48,624 nucleotides of DNA from Candidatus Angelobacter sp. Gp1-AA117 (GTDB lineage Bacteria; Acidobacteriota; Terriglobia; Terriglobales; Acidobacteriaceae), in assembly GCA_003223515.1 (NCBI GenBank), contig QHVI01000034.1, positions 1 through 48,624 on the forward strand, given 5' to 3'. Of the stretch, positions 24,546 to 34,378 are shown in pieces. The notes beneath the pieces were generated by a model. It did no database searches, was not told the origin of the DNA, and saw only the letters and a list, made by a program, of their open reading frames with translations. Each line of letters begins with the position of its first letter. The stretch's first letter is position 1. Made by a program: the position numbers and the translations under genes.

Positions 24546-26915
24546 ATGGCTGAACCTAAAAGCATAACGATCACCGTCGATGGCAAGAGTCTCTCGGCGC
24601 CGGCTGGCACGCTGCTCATTGAGGCCTGCAAGGCTGTCGGCATTGAAGTGCCGTCATTCTGCTATTATCCCGGCCTCTCGCTTCAGGCTGCCTGCCGCAT
24701 GTGCCTGGTGCGCATCGAAAAGATGCCGAAATTGCAGACGGCCTGCACCGTCCAGATCACTGACGGGATGGTGGTGACCTCCGATTCCGATGAGGTCCGC
24801 CAGGCCCGCAAGTCGATGATTGAACTGCTCCTGGGAAATCATCCGCTCGATTGTCCGGTGTGCGATGCGGGCGGCGAGTGCGAACTCCAGGACATGACGT
24901 TCAAGTACGGCGCGGCGGAATCGCGCTACATGGAAGGCAAGCTGCACAAGGAAGAGCAGCAGTGGTCGCCCGTGGTTTACTTCGACCGTCCACGCTGCAT
25001 TCTCTGCTACCGCTGCGTGCGCGCCTGCGGCGAAGGCATGGACGTATGGGCATTGGGCGTGCAGAACCGCGGCTCCAGCTCCGTGATCGCTCCCAACCAG
25101 GGCGATCATCTGGAATGCGAAGAGTGCGGCATGTGCATTGATATCTGCCCGGTGGGCGCTCTTACCTCCGGTGCGTACCGCTACAAGACGCGTCCGTGGG
25201 AAATGAAGCACGTGGGAACCATCTGCACGCATTGTGGCGATGGCTGCAAGACTACGCTGGGCATGCGCCGCTCCGATACCGGCATGGACATCGTCCGCGG
25301 CGACAATCGCGACAAGAGCGGAATCAATGGCGACTTCCTCTGCATCAAAGGCCGCTATGCTTTCGATTATTTCGACCATAAAGATCGGCTGCGCCATCCG
25401 CTGATCCGCCGCAATGGCCAACTCACCCAGGCCACGTGGGAAGAAGCGCTGGAGCACGTTGGCAAGCGCCTCAAGGAGATTCGCGATACCCAGGGCGGGC
25501 AGGCGATTGGCGTAATCGGCTCCAACCGCACCACCAACGAAGAGAATTACCTGCTGCAGAAATTTGCGCGCACGGTGCTGGGCACGAACAACATTGACCA
25601 CCACCGCACCACTGACTTTGCCGGATTTGCGCGCGCTATTACCGGAAAGCAGAACGCCACCGCAACCATGCGTGACGTGGCGACGGCGTCATCGATTTTG
25701 CTGATCGGCAACGATCCCACAGAACAGCATCCGCTGCTGGCGTGGAACATCCGCAGCAACGTGCGCTTGAACCGCGCGAAGCTGTTCATTGTGAACTCCC
25801 GGCCCATCAAGCTGCGCCGCCAGGCCGCTGCCTTCCTCCAGGTTCCTGAAGGACGCGAAAGCAAGTTTGTGGCTTTCCTGAACGGTGATGACACCGCTGC
25901 CGGTTCACTGACCAGCCCTGCGGTCTCCAATGATTCGTTGAAGCAGGTACGGGACCAACTGCGTGGCGCCCAGGATCCCATCATTATTTTTGGATCTGAG
26001 CTGCGCGGCGCCGATATTGCCGCGCTGGTGAAGTTCGGCTCCGGCGTTAGGGCCATGTTCATCTGCCTGGGCGACTACGCCAACTCGCGGGGCGCTGCCG
26101 ACATGGGCCTCTACCCTGACCTGTTCCCCGGCTACGTTGCCGCTGACGGCCCACACAACTTCAATGAGGAATGGGGCAAGGTGCCGCAGGTCAAGGGCAT
26201 GGATATCGCCGGGATGATGCAGGCGGCGAAAGATCGCAAGCTGGCTGCGCTTTACGTGGTTGGCTCGAATCCGGTCACCGATTACAGCTTTGATCCGGCA
26301 GCCCTCCAGAATGCTTTCGTGGTGGTGCAGGAGCTGTTCCTGACTGAGACGGCGCTGCTTGCTGAAGTGGTCTTCCCGGCAGCTTCAGCTTATGAGAAGG
26401 CCGGGACATTCACCAATACCTGTGGCGATATCCAACTTCTGAAAAAAGCTGGGGAGATCAGCAGCGTGAGAAGCGATTTCGAGATCATCGTGCGCGTGGC
26501 CGACCGCATGGGCGCGGATACCAAGAAGCTGGTTCCATTCGGCAAGGGTGTACATGCGGATATGGGACAGTCGCGCGGCGCGCAATCTGGCGAGGCCGAC
26601 CGTCATGCTGTATGGCTTACCGCCAATAATCTGGACCCGCGCCTCAGCCCGTTCGACCCTATGGCGATCCTGGACGAGATCCAGCGGCTGGTGCCGGGTT
26701 ATGAATTTTCAAGGTTGAACCTGATTGCCGGTAATGATGAGCACGTGACCGCCGCCGAGCACAGCAATGCGGGGGCAGGCAATGGCCTGGTGCAGATCGT
26801 CCCGGCCAATGATTCTCTTTTTACCTCCGGAACGCTGGGACGTTACTCGCACACATTGAATTCAGTGATCGAGAACCGCCGCAGCACGGAGAGCAAAGAG
26901 GTAATGGCGGATTAA
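24546..26915 (+). CDS. nuoG: NADH-quinone oxidoreductase subunit G
   Basis: NuoG is the large iron-sulfur subunit of the NADH module, 789 residues. The [2Fe-2S] ligands are C39, C50, C53 and C67. The His-ligated [4Fe-4S] is in HPLDCPVCDAGGEC (H99, C103, C106, C112). Further [4Fe-4S] motifs are C151/C154/C157/C161 and C191/C194/C197/C201. A fourth, N7-like set is CTHCGDGC (C227, C230, C234) with a later Cys in DFLCIKGR. A molybdopterin-oxidoreductase-like domain without catalytic cofactor function follows. The C-terminal part contains a DPRLSPFDP stretch. It is complete, and downstream a gene-less bracketed spacer separates it from nuoH. Confidence 0.96.
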   Translation: MAEPKSITITVDGKSLSAPAGTLLIEACKAVGIEVPSFCYYPGLSLQAACRMCLVRIEKMPKLQTACTVQITDGMVVTSDSDEVRQARKSMIELLLGNHPLDCPVCDAGGECELQDMTFKYGAAESRYMEGKLHKEEQQWSPVVYFDRPRCILCYRCVRACGEGMDVWALGVQNRGSSSVIAPNQGDHLECEECGMCIDICPVGALTSGAYRYKTRPWEMKHVGTICTHCGDGCKTTLGMRRSDTGMDIVRGDNRDKSGINGDFLCIKGRYAFDYFDHKDRLRHPLIRRNGQLTQATWEEALEHVGKRLKEIRDTQGGQAIGVIGSNRTTNEENYLLQKFARTVLGTNNIDHHRTTDFAGFARAITGKQNATATMRDVATASSILLIGNDPTEQHPLLAWNIRSNVRLNRAKLFIVNSRPIKLRRQAAAFLQVPEGRESKFVAFLNGDDTAAGSLTSPAVSNDSLKQVRDQLRGAQDPIIIFGSELRGADIAALVKFGSGVRAMFICLGDYANSRGAADMGLYPDLFPGYVAADGPHNFNEEWGKVPQVKGMDIAGMMQAAKDRKLAALYVVGSNPVTDYSFDPAALQNAFVVVQELFLTETALLAEVVFPAASAYEKAGTFTNTCGDIQLLKKAGEISSVRSDFEIIVRVADRMGADTKKLVPFGKGVHADMGQSRGAQSGEADRHAVWLTANNLDPRLSPFDPMAILDEIQRLVPGYEFSRLNLIAGNDEHVTAAEHSNAGAGNGLVQIVPANDSLFTSGTLGRYSHTLNSVIENRRSTESKEVMAD

Positions 26916-26916
26916 A

Positions 26917-26952
26917 CAAGTACTTAGTAATTAGTAGTTAGTACTTAGCAGG
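26917..26952 (+). repeat. Heptanucleotide array (TAGTAAT type), left arm after nuoG
   Basis: TACTTAG, TAATTAG, TAGTTAG and TACTTAG follow in 7-nt steps. They face the inverted arm at 27066-27127. Confidence 0.75.
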
Positions 26953-26989
26953 GCCAATGCATACCGGAGCACTTGAGAATTGAACTGTT

Positions 26990-27033
26990 TGCCTCTTGCT
27001 TTCGTTGCGCTCTTTGCGTCCGTTGCGGTGAAT
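26990..27033. repeat. CTCTTTGCG-type dispersed repeat between nuoG and nuoH
   Basis: The sequence CGTTGCGCTCTTTGCGTCCG and its flanks match the units at 4939-4982 (same orientation) and, inverted, 4833 and 7716. It is the only content of the spacer between the two heptamer arms. Confidence 0.55.
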
Positions 27034-27065
27034 ACTGGGAATATTCAATTTTGACATGATCGGTT

Positions 27066-27127
27066 GGCTAGAACTTAGTAGCTAGAGCTAGCAGCTAAAT
27101 ACTAAGTACTAATTACTAATTACTAAA
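27066..27127 (-). repeat. Heptanucleotide array, right (inverted) arm before nuoH
   Basis: It contains TAGCTAG/CTAGCAG-type units followed by CTAAGTACTAATTACTAATT. The latter is nearly the exact reverse complement of the 26917-26952 arm. nuoH starts with GTG at 27133 just behind it. Confidence 0.75.
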
Positions 27128-27132
27128 GAACT

Positions 27133-28206
27133 GTGGATACACAAACTTTCCTCATCGCCGCTATTATCAAGATCGCGCTGGTCGCGTTTCTTCTGCTCAC
27201 CGGCGTGGCTTACACCACCTGGCTGGAGCGCAAGATTATTGGACGCATCCAGAACCGCTGGGGACCAACCCGCGTGGGCCCCTTCGGCCTGCTTCAGCCT
27301 CTGGCCGACGGCATCAAGTTCATCCTCAAAGAGGACATGGTCCCCGACAACGTGCACAAGGGCCTCTACATTCTGGCTCCCATGCTCGCATTGTCGATGG
27401 CCCTGATCTCCATTGCGGTGATTCCCTTCGGCGAGACCATTACCGTCAACGGCACCCAGACCGCGCTGCAAATCACCGGTGTTCCGCAGCCCGGCCAGCC
27501 TCATCCCGGCGACATCAACATTGGCCTGCTGATTATCCTCGGCGTGACCTCCATCGGTGTTTACGGCATTGCGCTGGCAGGATGGTCCTCCAACAGCAAA
27601 TACGCCCTGCTCGGCTCCCTGCGCGCCAGCGCCCAGATGATCAGCTATGAACTGGCGCTGGGATTATCACTGGTTGGCGTTTTGATCCTGGCAGGCAGCT
27701 TCAGCCTGCGCGCTATTGTGGACTCCCAAGCGGGTGCCTGGTTCTGGCACATACCCAGGTGGTACATCTTCCCGCAGTTGATTGCCTTTTTCGTTTACCT
27801 GATGGCGGCTTATGCGGAAACCAACCGCATCCCCTTTGACCTGCCGGAAGCAGAAACCGAACTGGTGGCCGGATATCACACTGAATACAGCGCCATGAAA
27901 TTCGCCATGTTCTTCATGGCCGAATACCTGAACATGATCACGGTAAGCTGCATTGCCACTCTGCTGTTCTTCGGCGGATGGCATGGTCCCCTGTTTGGTC
28001 CGCCATTGTTGCAGAGCCTGCTGCCGGTATTCTGGTTCGCGGCCAAGATTTTCGTTTTCATGTTCGTTTACATCTGGATTCGCGGAACTCTGCCGCGCTT
28101 CCGTTACGACCAACTGATGGCCTTTGGCTGGAAATTCCTGTTGCCGCTGGCCATTGCCAATATTATCGTCACGAGTTTTATCGTGGCCGTCTGGGGGCAC
28201 AGCTAG
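27133..28206 (+). CDS. nuoH: NADH-quinone oxidoreductase subunit H
   Basis: NuoH is the membrane subunit that docks the peripheral arm and lines the quinone channel. It is 357 residues from a GTG start at 27133, the only start before the conserved YTTWLERKIIGRIQNRWGPTRVGP. Other motifs are GLLQPLADGIKFILKED, GSLRASAQMISYE, ETNRIPFDLPEAETELVAGYHTEYS (split at DLPEAE) and FIWIRGTLPRFRYDQLM-like IWIRGTLPRFRYDQLM. About eight membrane helices are visible. nuoJ follows without gap; nuoI, which normally lies between, is absent. Confidence 0.96.
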   Translation: MDTQTFLIAAIIKIALVAFLLLTGVAYTTWLERKIIGRIQNRWGPTRVGPFGLLQPLADGIKFILKEDMVPDNVHKGLYILAPMLALSMALISIAVIPFGETITVNGTQTALQITGVPQPGQPHPGDINIGLLIILGVTSIGVYGIALAGWSSNSKYALLGSLRASAQMISYELALGLSLVGVLILAGSFSLRAIVDSQAGAWFWHIPRWYIFPQLIAFFVYLMAAYAETNRIPFDLPEAETELVAGYHTEYSAMKFAMFFMAEYLNMITVSCIATLLFFGGWHGPLFGPPLLQSLLPVFWFAAKIFVFMFVYIWIRGTLPRFRYDQLMAFGWKFLLPLAIANIIVTSFIVAVWGHS

Positions 28207-28722
28207 ATGCTTCACCAGGTACTCTTCATCGTCTTTGGCGCTATCTGTGTGGCCGGAGCGATCAACCTTGTCGCCCAGCGCCACCCGATCAACAGCGCGC
28301 TTTCTCTTGTCGTGGTCATGGGATCTCTGGCCTTGATTTATCTGCTTCTGGGCGCCGAGTTCGTGGCGGCAGTGCAGGTAATCGTCTACGCAGGGGCCAT
28401 CATGGTGCTGTTCGTCTTTGTCATCATGCTCCTCAACGCCGGGGCCGAAGAACGAACTCAGGGCAGCCGCATCGCCGTATTGATCGGCGGGCCCGGGGTA
28501 GCGGTGCTTACCGGCGTGATCGTCTGGACAGTGATGCGCAACAGCCAGCAGTTCGGCGGTGTGCTGATTGGAAGCATGGTGGAACAGGGCCAGGACAACA
28601 CCCATGGCATAGCCAATTTACTGTTCAAGGATTTCTTGCTGCCTTTTGAAGTGACCTCCGTTCTTATTCTCATCGCGATTATGGGCGCGGTGGTGTTGGC
28701 CGCCAGAAAGGAGAGCGTTTAA
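28207..28722 (+). CDS. nuoJ: NADH-quinone oxidoreductase subunit J
   Basis: NuoJ is a membrane subunit of 171 residues with five hydrophobic helices. Family marks are NLVAQRHPINSALSLVVVMGSLALIYLLLGAEF (in parts) and the VQVIVYAGAIMVLFVFVIMLLN helix, whose pi-bulge region is conserved in complex I. It starts right after the nuoH stop and ends one base before nuoK. Confidence 0.94.
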   Translation: MLHQVLFIVFGAICVAGAINLVAQRHPINSALSLVVVMGSLALIYLLLGAEFVAAVQVIVYAGAIMVLFVFVIMLLNAGAEERTQGSRIAVLIGGPGVAVLTGVIVWTVMRNSQQFGGVLIGSMVEQGQDNTHGIANLLFKDFLLPFEVTSVLILIAIMGAVVLAARKESV

Positions 28723-29025
28723 ATGGTTCCTCTTTCCTGGTATCTCGTCCTCAGCGCCATCCTGTTTGCCCTGGGCATCTCCGCATTTCTCATCAAGCGC
28801 AACATCATCACCATTTTTATGTCGATTGAGCTGATGCTCAATGCGGTGAACCTGAGCTTTGTCGCCTTCGCCAATCACTGGCATAAATTGAGCGGACAGG
28901 TCTTCGTCTTTTTCGTCATGGTGGTTGCCGCCGCCGAAGCTGCTGTGGGGCTGGCCATCATCATTGCTGTTTTCCGCGCACGCGAAACCCTCAACGTAGA
29001 TCGCGTCAACTTGCTGAAACTATGA
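28723..29025 (+). CDS. nuoK: NADH-quinone oxidoreductase subunit K
   Basis: NuoK is an Mrp-related membrane subunit of exactly 100 residues with three helices. The proton-path glutamates lie in [13 protein letters not shown] and in [15 protein letters not shown]. Start [20 protein letters not shown] is the family pattern. It overlaps nuoL by 4 nt (ATGA). Confidence 0.95.
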   Translation: MVPLSWYLVLSAILFALGISAFLIKRNIITIFMSIELMLNAVNLSFVAFANHWHKLSGQVFVFFVMVVAAAEAAVGLAIIIAVFRARETLNVDRVNLLKL

Positions 29026-31091
29026 ACGAACCTAATTTGCATCTGTGGATCATTCCATTGCTGCCGCTGGTGGGTGCAACCATCAATGGGCTCTTGGGCC
29101 GTCATTTTAAGAACGGCATGGTGGCTACGGTGGCCCTTTTCTTCACCGGCGCGTCTTTTGTCCATGCGGTGTGGGCCGCATTACAAGGCGCACACTTAGC
29201 TTTGCCGCATGTTGAAGAGGCGGGAAATTGGATCTGGACCAGCTCTTTCCAGGCCCCTTTCGGTTTCTACCTAGACCAGCTTTCCACGGTGATGATGCTG
29301 GTCGTGACCGGCGTGGGATTCCTGATCCATCTGTACTCGGTGGGCTACATGGCGCACGAAGGCGGCTTCTACCGCTTCTTTGCCTACCTGAATCTCTTCA
29401 TGTTCTTCATGCTCACGCTGGTGCTGGCCAACAATTACCTATTGATGTTCGTTGGCTGGGAGGGCGTAGGTCTTGCCTCGTATCTGCTGATCGGCTTCTT
29501 CTTCCTGAAAGATTCAGCCGCGAATGCCGGGAAGAAAGCATTCATCGTCAACCGCATCGGTGACTTCGCATTTTTGATCGGCATGTTCCTGCTGATCCAG
29601 AATTTTGGGTCACTCAACTTTGGCACAATCTTCAACAAATTGAATGAATCTTCCTTGTGGCCAGTTGAGACCAGCTTTGGAGTACTGAGCGTGATTGCGC
29701 TCATGCTCATGATCGGCGCAACCGGCAAGTCAGCCCAGGTGCCGCTGTATGTCTGGCTGCCGGACGCCATGGAAGGCCCGACTCCGGTATCCGCTCTCAT
29801 CCACGCAGCCACCATGGTGACCGCCGGCATTTACATGATTGCGCGCTCCAGCGCCATCTTCAGCCGCGCACCGCATACCTTGCTGATCGTCGCCATTATC
29901 GGCTGTATCACCGCGGTCTTTGCTGCCACTATGGGCATGGCGCAGACTGATATCAAGCGCGTGCTGGCCTACTCCACGGTTTCGCAGCTTGGCTACATGT
30001 TCATGGCCTGCGGAGTCGCAGCCTACTCGGCTGGAATCTTCCACCTGATGACCCATGCTTTCTTTAAGGCGCTGCTCTTCCTCGGTGCAGGATCCGTCAT
30101 CCACGCAGTCGGCGGCGAGCAGGATATGCGCCGCATGGGCGGACTGCGAAAACTCATCCCTGTAACTTTCTGGGTGATGATGATTGCTACCCTGGCTATT
30201 GCCGGCATCCCGCCGCTGGCCGGCTTCTTCAGCAAGGATGAGATTCTCTGGCAGGCTTCGCGCCTGCCCTATGGCCACATCATCTTCTGGATCATCGGCC
30301 TCATCACCGCCGGCCTGACTTCGTTCTATATGTTCCGGCTGATCTTCATGACCTTTTTCGGCGAGCTGCGCCTGGGACAGGTGGATGAAGGCCAAGAAGC
30401 ACATAAGGCCAATGCACCGGCACACGCGCAGCATGATGCTGCTTCACAGTCGCACGGCCACGCTGATGATCATGCCCATAGTCACGGAGGGGTTCACGAA
30501 TCACCCTGGATCATGCTGGCCCCGTTAGTAGTACTGGCCGTGCTCTCGGTGGTAGGCGGCTGGGTCAATATCCCCAAAGCTCTGGGCGGGAATCAGGGGT
30601 TCGCAAACTATCTTGCGCCTGCTATCCACACGCCTGCAGAAATTGGTGGTGAACAACCAGGTGCGCGGGAAGTGAAGGAAGAAGAAGGCGAGCGCGGAAC
30701 AGAGCTGACTTTCACCGTGCTTTCTGTAGTTGTGGCCTTCGCTGGCCTGGGCCTGGCGTGGGTCCTCTATGTGAAGCGGCCTGAACTGCCTGATCGCATT
30801 ACCACCAGCATTCGCGGCATGTATGTTCTGGTAAAGAACAAGTATTACGTGGATGAAATCTACAACGCGCTCTTGGTCACGCCGCTGCTGGCCATCTCCA
30901 CTTATGTCTTCTGGCGCGGCGTGGATCAGGGTGTGATTGATGGAACGGTGAACGGCCTGGGCTCTGCCTCCAAAGGCATTGGCCAGGGACTGCGGCACAT
31001 GCAGTCCGGAAATATCCGCTCCTATGCGGCATGGGTGGCCGCAGGCGGGGCCGCCGTGATCGCCTACATGATCTACCTGGGGGTGAGGTAA
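29022..31091 (+). CDS. nuoL: NADH-quinone oxidoreductase subunit L
   Basis: NuoL is the distal antiporter-like proton pump of complex I, 689 residues. It has [88 protein letters not shown] (read in two parts) and the discontinuous-helix region [16 protein letters not shown]. The C-terminal lateral helix region is present. A loop at about residues 457-495 is strikingly histidine-rich ([19 protein letters not shown]), which is unusual for NuoL and could bind metal. It overlaps nuoK and nuoM. Confidence 0.96.
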   Translation: MNEPNLHLWIIPLLPLVGATINGLLGRHFKNGMVATVALFFTGASFVHAVWAALQGAHLALPHVEEAGNWIWTSSFQAPFGFYLDQLSTVMMLVVTGVGFLIHLYSVGYMAHEGGFYRFFAYLNLFMFFMLTLVLANNYLLMFVGWEGVGLASYLLIGFFFLKDSAANAGKKAFIVNRIGDFAFLIGMFLLIQNFGSLNFGTIFNKLNESSLWPVETSFGVLSVIALMLMIGATGKSAQVPLYVWLPDAMEGPTPVSALIHAATMVTAGIYMIARSSAIFSRAPHTLLIVAIIGCITAVFAATMGMAQTDIKRVLAYSTVSQLGYMFMACGVAAYSAGIFHLMTHAFFKALLFLGAGSVIHAVGGEQDMRRMGGLRKLIPVTFWVMMIATLAIAGIPPLAGFFSKDEILWQASRLPYGHIIFWIIGLITAGLTSFYMFRLIFMTFFGELRLGQVDEGQEAHKANAPAHAQHDAASQSHGHADDHAHSHGGVHESPWIMLAPLVVLAVLSVVGGWVNIPKALGGNQGFANYLAPAIHTPAEIGGEQPGAREVKEEEGERGTELTFTVLSVVVAFAGLGLAWVLYVKRPELPDRITTSIRGMYVLVKNKYYVDEIYNALLVTPLLAISTYVFWRGVDQGVIDGTVNGLGSASKGIGQGLRHMQSGNIRSYAAWVAAGGAAVIAYMIYLGVR

Positions 31092-32608
31092 TGGATTCAA
31101 TGATCCTCACCTTCGTTACCTTCATTCCCGCCGTCGGCGCAGTGCTGCTCATGCTCATGCCGCGCAATGACAAGATCATCCGCTGGGCGGCGTTGCTTAT
31201 TTCCCTGCTGGCCTTCGCGTTCTCGCTCTATCTGCCCGTCCATTTTCAGAACGGCACATCAGGATTCCAGTTCCAGGTAGATACGCGCTGGATCGGAGAC
31301 ATCCATTACCGCCTGGGTGCAGACGGCATCTCCATGTGGCTGGTGCTGCTGACCACCTTCCTGGTGCCACTCAGCGTTCTGGTTTCATGGAAGTCGGTGC
31401 ATGACCGCGTAAAAGAGTTCTTCGTCCTGCTGCTGCTTCTTGAAACCGCCATGATCGGGGTCTTCCTCGCCCTCGACATGTTCCTCTTTTACGTCTTCTG
31501 GGAAGCCACTCTCATTCCCATGGCGCTGCTCATCGGCATGTACGGACACGAGCGCCGCATCTATGCTGCGGTAAAGTTTTTCCTTTATACCATGGTGGCC
31601 TCAGTCTTCATGCTGGCTGCCATCATCTGGCTTTACATTCATGCGGGCAGCTTTGATTACACGGCCATACAGGAATGGCTGGGACGACCGGGCCATCCTC
31701 CTGCTGATGTGCTCCAATGGCTCTTCCTCGGCTTCTTTATCGCCTTTGCCGTAAAGGTCCCTCTGTTCCCGCTGCACACCTGGCTGCCGGATGCGCACGT
31801 AGAAGCGCCCACGGCCGGATCGGTGCTGCTGGCTGGCGTACTGCTCAAGATGGGGACGTACGGCTTGCTGCGCTTCAACGTAGGCCTCTTCCCTGACCAG
31901 GCTCACCACAACGCTTCATGGATCAATGTGCTGGCGATTATCGGCATCATCTACGGCGCTCTGGTGGCGCTGGTGCAGCCCAACCTGAAGAAGCTGATTG
32001 CCTATTCTTCCGTCAGCCATCTTGGCTTTGTGGTGCTGGGCATCTTCACCTTCACCCAGATCGGGATAGACGGCGCTGTTTACCAGATGCTGAACCATGG
32101 CGTCTCTACCGGCGCGCTGTTCATGCTGGCGGGAATGCTCTACGAGCGCAAGCATACCTACGAATTCGGTGAGTTTGGCGGGCTGGCTACTCCCATGCCC
32201 ATCTATGCAACTTTCTTCCTCATCGCTGTGCTCTCGTCGGTCGGCTTGCCCCTGCTCAATGGCTTCGTGGGCGAGTTCCTGGTGTTAAGCGGTGCGTTCC
32301 AGTACAAGATGCTGTACGGCATCCTGGGCTGCTCCGGCGTGATCTGGAGCGCGGCCTACCTGCTGTGGATGTACCAGAAAGTTTTCTACGGGCCGATTCA
32401 GCATCAAGAAAACCGCGCCCTCCGGGATATTGATCTCCGTGAGCAGCTTTCACTGTGGCCCGTGACTGTGATGGCTTTGGTCATGGGTGTGGTTTCGCCC
32501 TACTGGATGAAAGCCATCGACCCGGCGGTAGCGGCGGTAAACAAGAAAGCAGTCAATGCCAAGATCGAGATTCAGAAGCCGTTGAATGTTTCAGAAAACA
32601 GACAATGA
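31091..32608 (+). CDS. nuoM: NADH-quinone oxidoreductase subunit M
   Basis: NuoM is the second antiporter-like subunit, 505 residues from the ATG at 31091, which overlaps the nuoL stop by 1 nt. The frame is open 20 codons further, but only inside nuoL. Motifs are GADGISMWLVLLTTFLVPL, LFYVFWEATLIPMALLIGMYG, AVKVPLFPLHTWLPDAHVEAPTAGSVLLAGVLLKMG (in parts) and LKKLIAYSSVSHLGFVVLG. The pump's key Glu (FWEA) and Lys (AVKVPLFP) are both present. It overlaps nuoN by 4 nt. Confidence 0.96.
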   Translation: MDSMILTFVTFIPAVGAVLLMLMPRNDKIIRWAALLISLLAFAFSLYLPVHFQNGTSGFQFQVDTRWIGDIHYRLGADGISMWLVLLTTFLVPLSVLVSWKSVHDRVKEFFVLLLLLETAMIGVFLALDMFLFYVFWEATLIPMALLIGMYGHERRIYAAVKFFLYTMVASVFMLAAIIWLYIHAGSFDYTAIQEWLGRPGHPPADVLQWLFLGFFIAFAVKVPLFPLHTWLPDAHVEAPTAGSVLLAGVLLKMGTYGLLRFNVGLFPDQAHHNASWINVLAIIGIIYGALVALVQPNLKKLIAYSSVSHLGFVVLGIFTFTQIGIDGAVYQMLNHGVSTGALFMLAGMLYERKHTYEFGEFGGLATPMPIYATFFLIAVLSSVGLPLLNGFVGEFLVLSGAFQYKMLYGILGCSGVIWSAAYLLWMYQKVFYGPIQHQENRALRDIDLREQLSLWPVTVMALVMGVVSPYWMKAIDPAVAAVNKKAVNAKIEIQKPLNVSENRQ

Positions 32609-34113
32609 ATTCCATCGGATACAACGATTACATCCGCATTCTGCCCGAACTGGTGTTGACCTTTTTCGGCATCCTGGTCATGCTGATCGATCCCCTGCTG
32701 GGACGCGGCAGCCGCAAAGGCCTGGGTATTCTCTCGCTGACCGGCTCATTTCTGGCCATGGCCGCCGGCTTCTACCAGATCAATTTTCACGGCCCGGCAT
32801 GGTTCGGCATGGTGCAGGTGGATAGCTTCAGCATCTTCTTCCACATCCTGATTCCCTGCATCTCTGCAATCTGCATTCTGGCCTCGCTCGAGTACCTGGA
32901 CCAGCAGAACATTCACAGCGGCGAATACTATGGCCTGATTCTTTTTGGCACCGCCGGAATGGTGCTGATGACTTCGGCGGTTGAGCTGGTGCTGATCTTC
33001 ATCGCGCTGGAAATCTCATCCATCTCTACTTACATCCTGGCCGGATACCGCCGCAGCAGTGCTGCCGGCACGGAATCTTCCATCAAGTATTTCCTTCTTG
33101 GCTCTTTCGCGACCGCATTTTTCCTCTACGGCGTGGCCATGATCTTCGGGGCCACAGGTTCCACCAGCATCCCTGAAATTTACAAAGCCCTGAACGGCGC
33201 AACTTCCGGCGCTCTGGTCTATATCGCAGTCGCCCTTATGCTGATCGGGCTGGGCTTCAAAGTGGCCTTCGCTCCCTTCCACGTCTGGACGCCGGACGTT
33301 TACGAAGGCGCGCCTGCTCCGGTTGTGGCGCTGATGTCCACTGGACCCAAGGCAGCCGCCTTTGCCGTGCTGCTGCGCGTCTTGTTTGCCACTGCTGTGC
33401 CCAATGACTGGATCTGGCTGATCTGGATCGCAGCTGCGCTCTCCATGACGCTGGGAAATTTCGGCGCGCTCATCCAGAACAACGTAAAGCGCATGCTGGC
33501 CTATTCTTCCATCGCCCATGCCGGGTACATTCTGGTAGCGTTTGCCGCTGGACGGGAAATCGGCATGGCCGCTGCTATCTTTTATACCGCCTCTTACGCG
33601 GCGATGAACGTGGGCGCCTTTGCCGTAGTCAGCCATTTTGGCGGCACAGGCGAACGATATATCGATATTGAAGATTACGCCGGGCTGGGCAAGCGCTCTC
33701 CCCTGCTGGCCTTTACGCTAACCATCTTCCTGCTGTCGTTGATCGGCATTCCGCTGACCGGCGGTTTCTTCGCCAAGTATTACGTCTTCAATGCCGCCCT
33801 GCATTCCAACCTGGTCTGGCTCACGATCATTGGCGTAGTGAACAGCGCAGTCGCCGCTTACTACTACCTGCGTTTGATCGTGATGATGTACATGCGGGAA
33901 GCAACCGTGGATGCTCCTCCCGAGCGTGTCTCGCCTTCCATGGCACTGGCGCTGGTGCTGGCTGCTATTGGAACGATCTACTTGGGTGTGCTGCCGGGGT
34001 ATGTTCTCGACTCTGCTCATCACGGAGCACAGGCGTTGAAAGCCGGACCCTTCAGTAAGACCGTGCAACCTGCCAATAATGCGAACGCTGCTCCGGTGCA
34101 GACGTTGAAGTAA
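32605..34113 (+). CDS. nuoN: NADH-quinone oxidoreductase subunit N
   Basis: NuoN is the third antiporter-like subunit, 502 residues from the ATG at 32605 (ATGA overlap with nuoM). The longer frame from 32455 lies inside nuoM and is rejected. Motifs are LPELVLTFFGILVMLIDPLLG, ELVLIFIALEISSISTYILAGY, GFKVAFAPFHVWTPDVYEGAPAPVVALMSTGPKAA (in parts) and NVKRMLAYSSIAHAGYILV. This is the last gene of the operon; no terminator hairpin with a T tract was seen, only dispersed repeats. Confidence 0.96.
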   Translation: MNSIGYNDYIRILPELVLTFFGILVMLIDPLLGRGSRKGLGILSLTGSFLAMAAGFYQINFHGPAWFGMVQVDSFSIFFHILIPCISAICILASLEYLDQQNIHSGEYYGLILFGTAGMVLMTSAVELVLIFIALEISSISTYILAGYRRSSAAGTESSIKYFLLGSFATAFFLYGVAMIFGATGSTSIPEIYKALNGATSGALVYIAVALMLIGLGFKVAFAPFHVWTPDVYEGAPAPVVALMSTGPKAAAFAVLLRVLFATAVPNDWIWLIWIAAALSMTLGNFGALIQNNVKRMLAYSSIAHAGYILVAFAAGREIGMAAAIFYTASYAAMNVGAFAVVSHFGGTGERYIDIEDYAGLGKRSPLLAFTLTIFLLSLIGIPLTGGFFAKYYVFNAALHSNLVWLTIIGVVNSAVAAYYYLRLIVMMYMREATVDAPPERVSPSMALALVLAAIGTIYLGVLPGYVLDSAHHGAQALKAGPFSKTVQPANNANAAPVQTLK

Positions 34114-34146
34114 GCAGAGCGTAGCGGAGCCATTGTTTCAAATTTT

Positions 34147-34260
34147 TGCCGCTGATAAACGCTGATGAACACTGATTTTCACCACAGATCACACAGCGCA
34201 GCAGGGTCGCAACCAAAATAAGAAAACTTTATGGACCGTAGCCGCCCTCGGCTGCGCGGA
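34147..34260. repeat. Two dispersed repeats downstream of nuoN
   Basis: GCCGCTGATAAACGCTGATG at 34147 belongs to the CGCTGAT family. From 34191 a second family begins ACACAGCGCAGCAGGGTCGC and ends with the hairpin GCCGCCCTCGGC near 34250. An inverted relative of the latter is at 43081-43152 and a partial one at 48338-48396. The 265-nt gap between nuoN and the ABC permease contains no gene I can support. Confidence 0.6.
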
Positions 34261-34378
34261 AGGATTCTTCGCAAGCGGAAAAGAATCTGAACAACAGTAG
34301 TACCGATAAACATTGGCCGCTGCGGATGACTTCAAAGATATCGCACAATAGAGAAGAAGTTTTGAACGCTCTAATGTG

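Noticed and set aside
24654-25604. 316-residue minus-strand frame
   Set aside because: It is antisense to the cysteine-motif half of nuoG, and the composition is that of a shadow frame.
27667-28605. 312-residue minus-strand frame across nuoH/nuoJ
   Set aside because: It is rich in His/Gln/Asp, as is typical for the complement of membrane-protein genes. No start signals.
32455-32604. Longer nuoN start
   Set aside because: The extra 50 codons lie inside nuoM in another frame. The family N-terminus begins at 32605 with an ATGA overlap.
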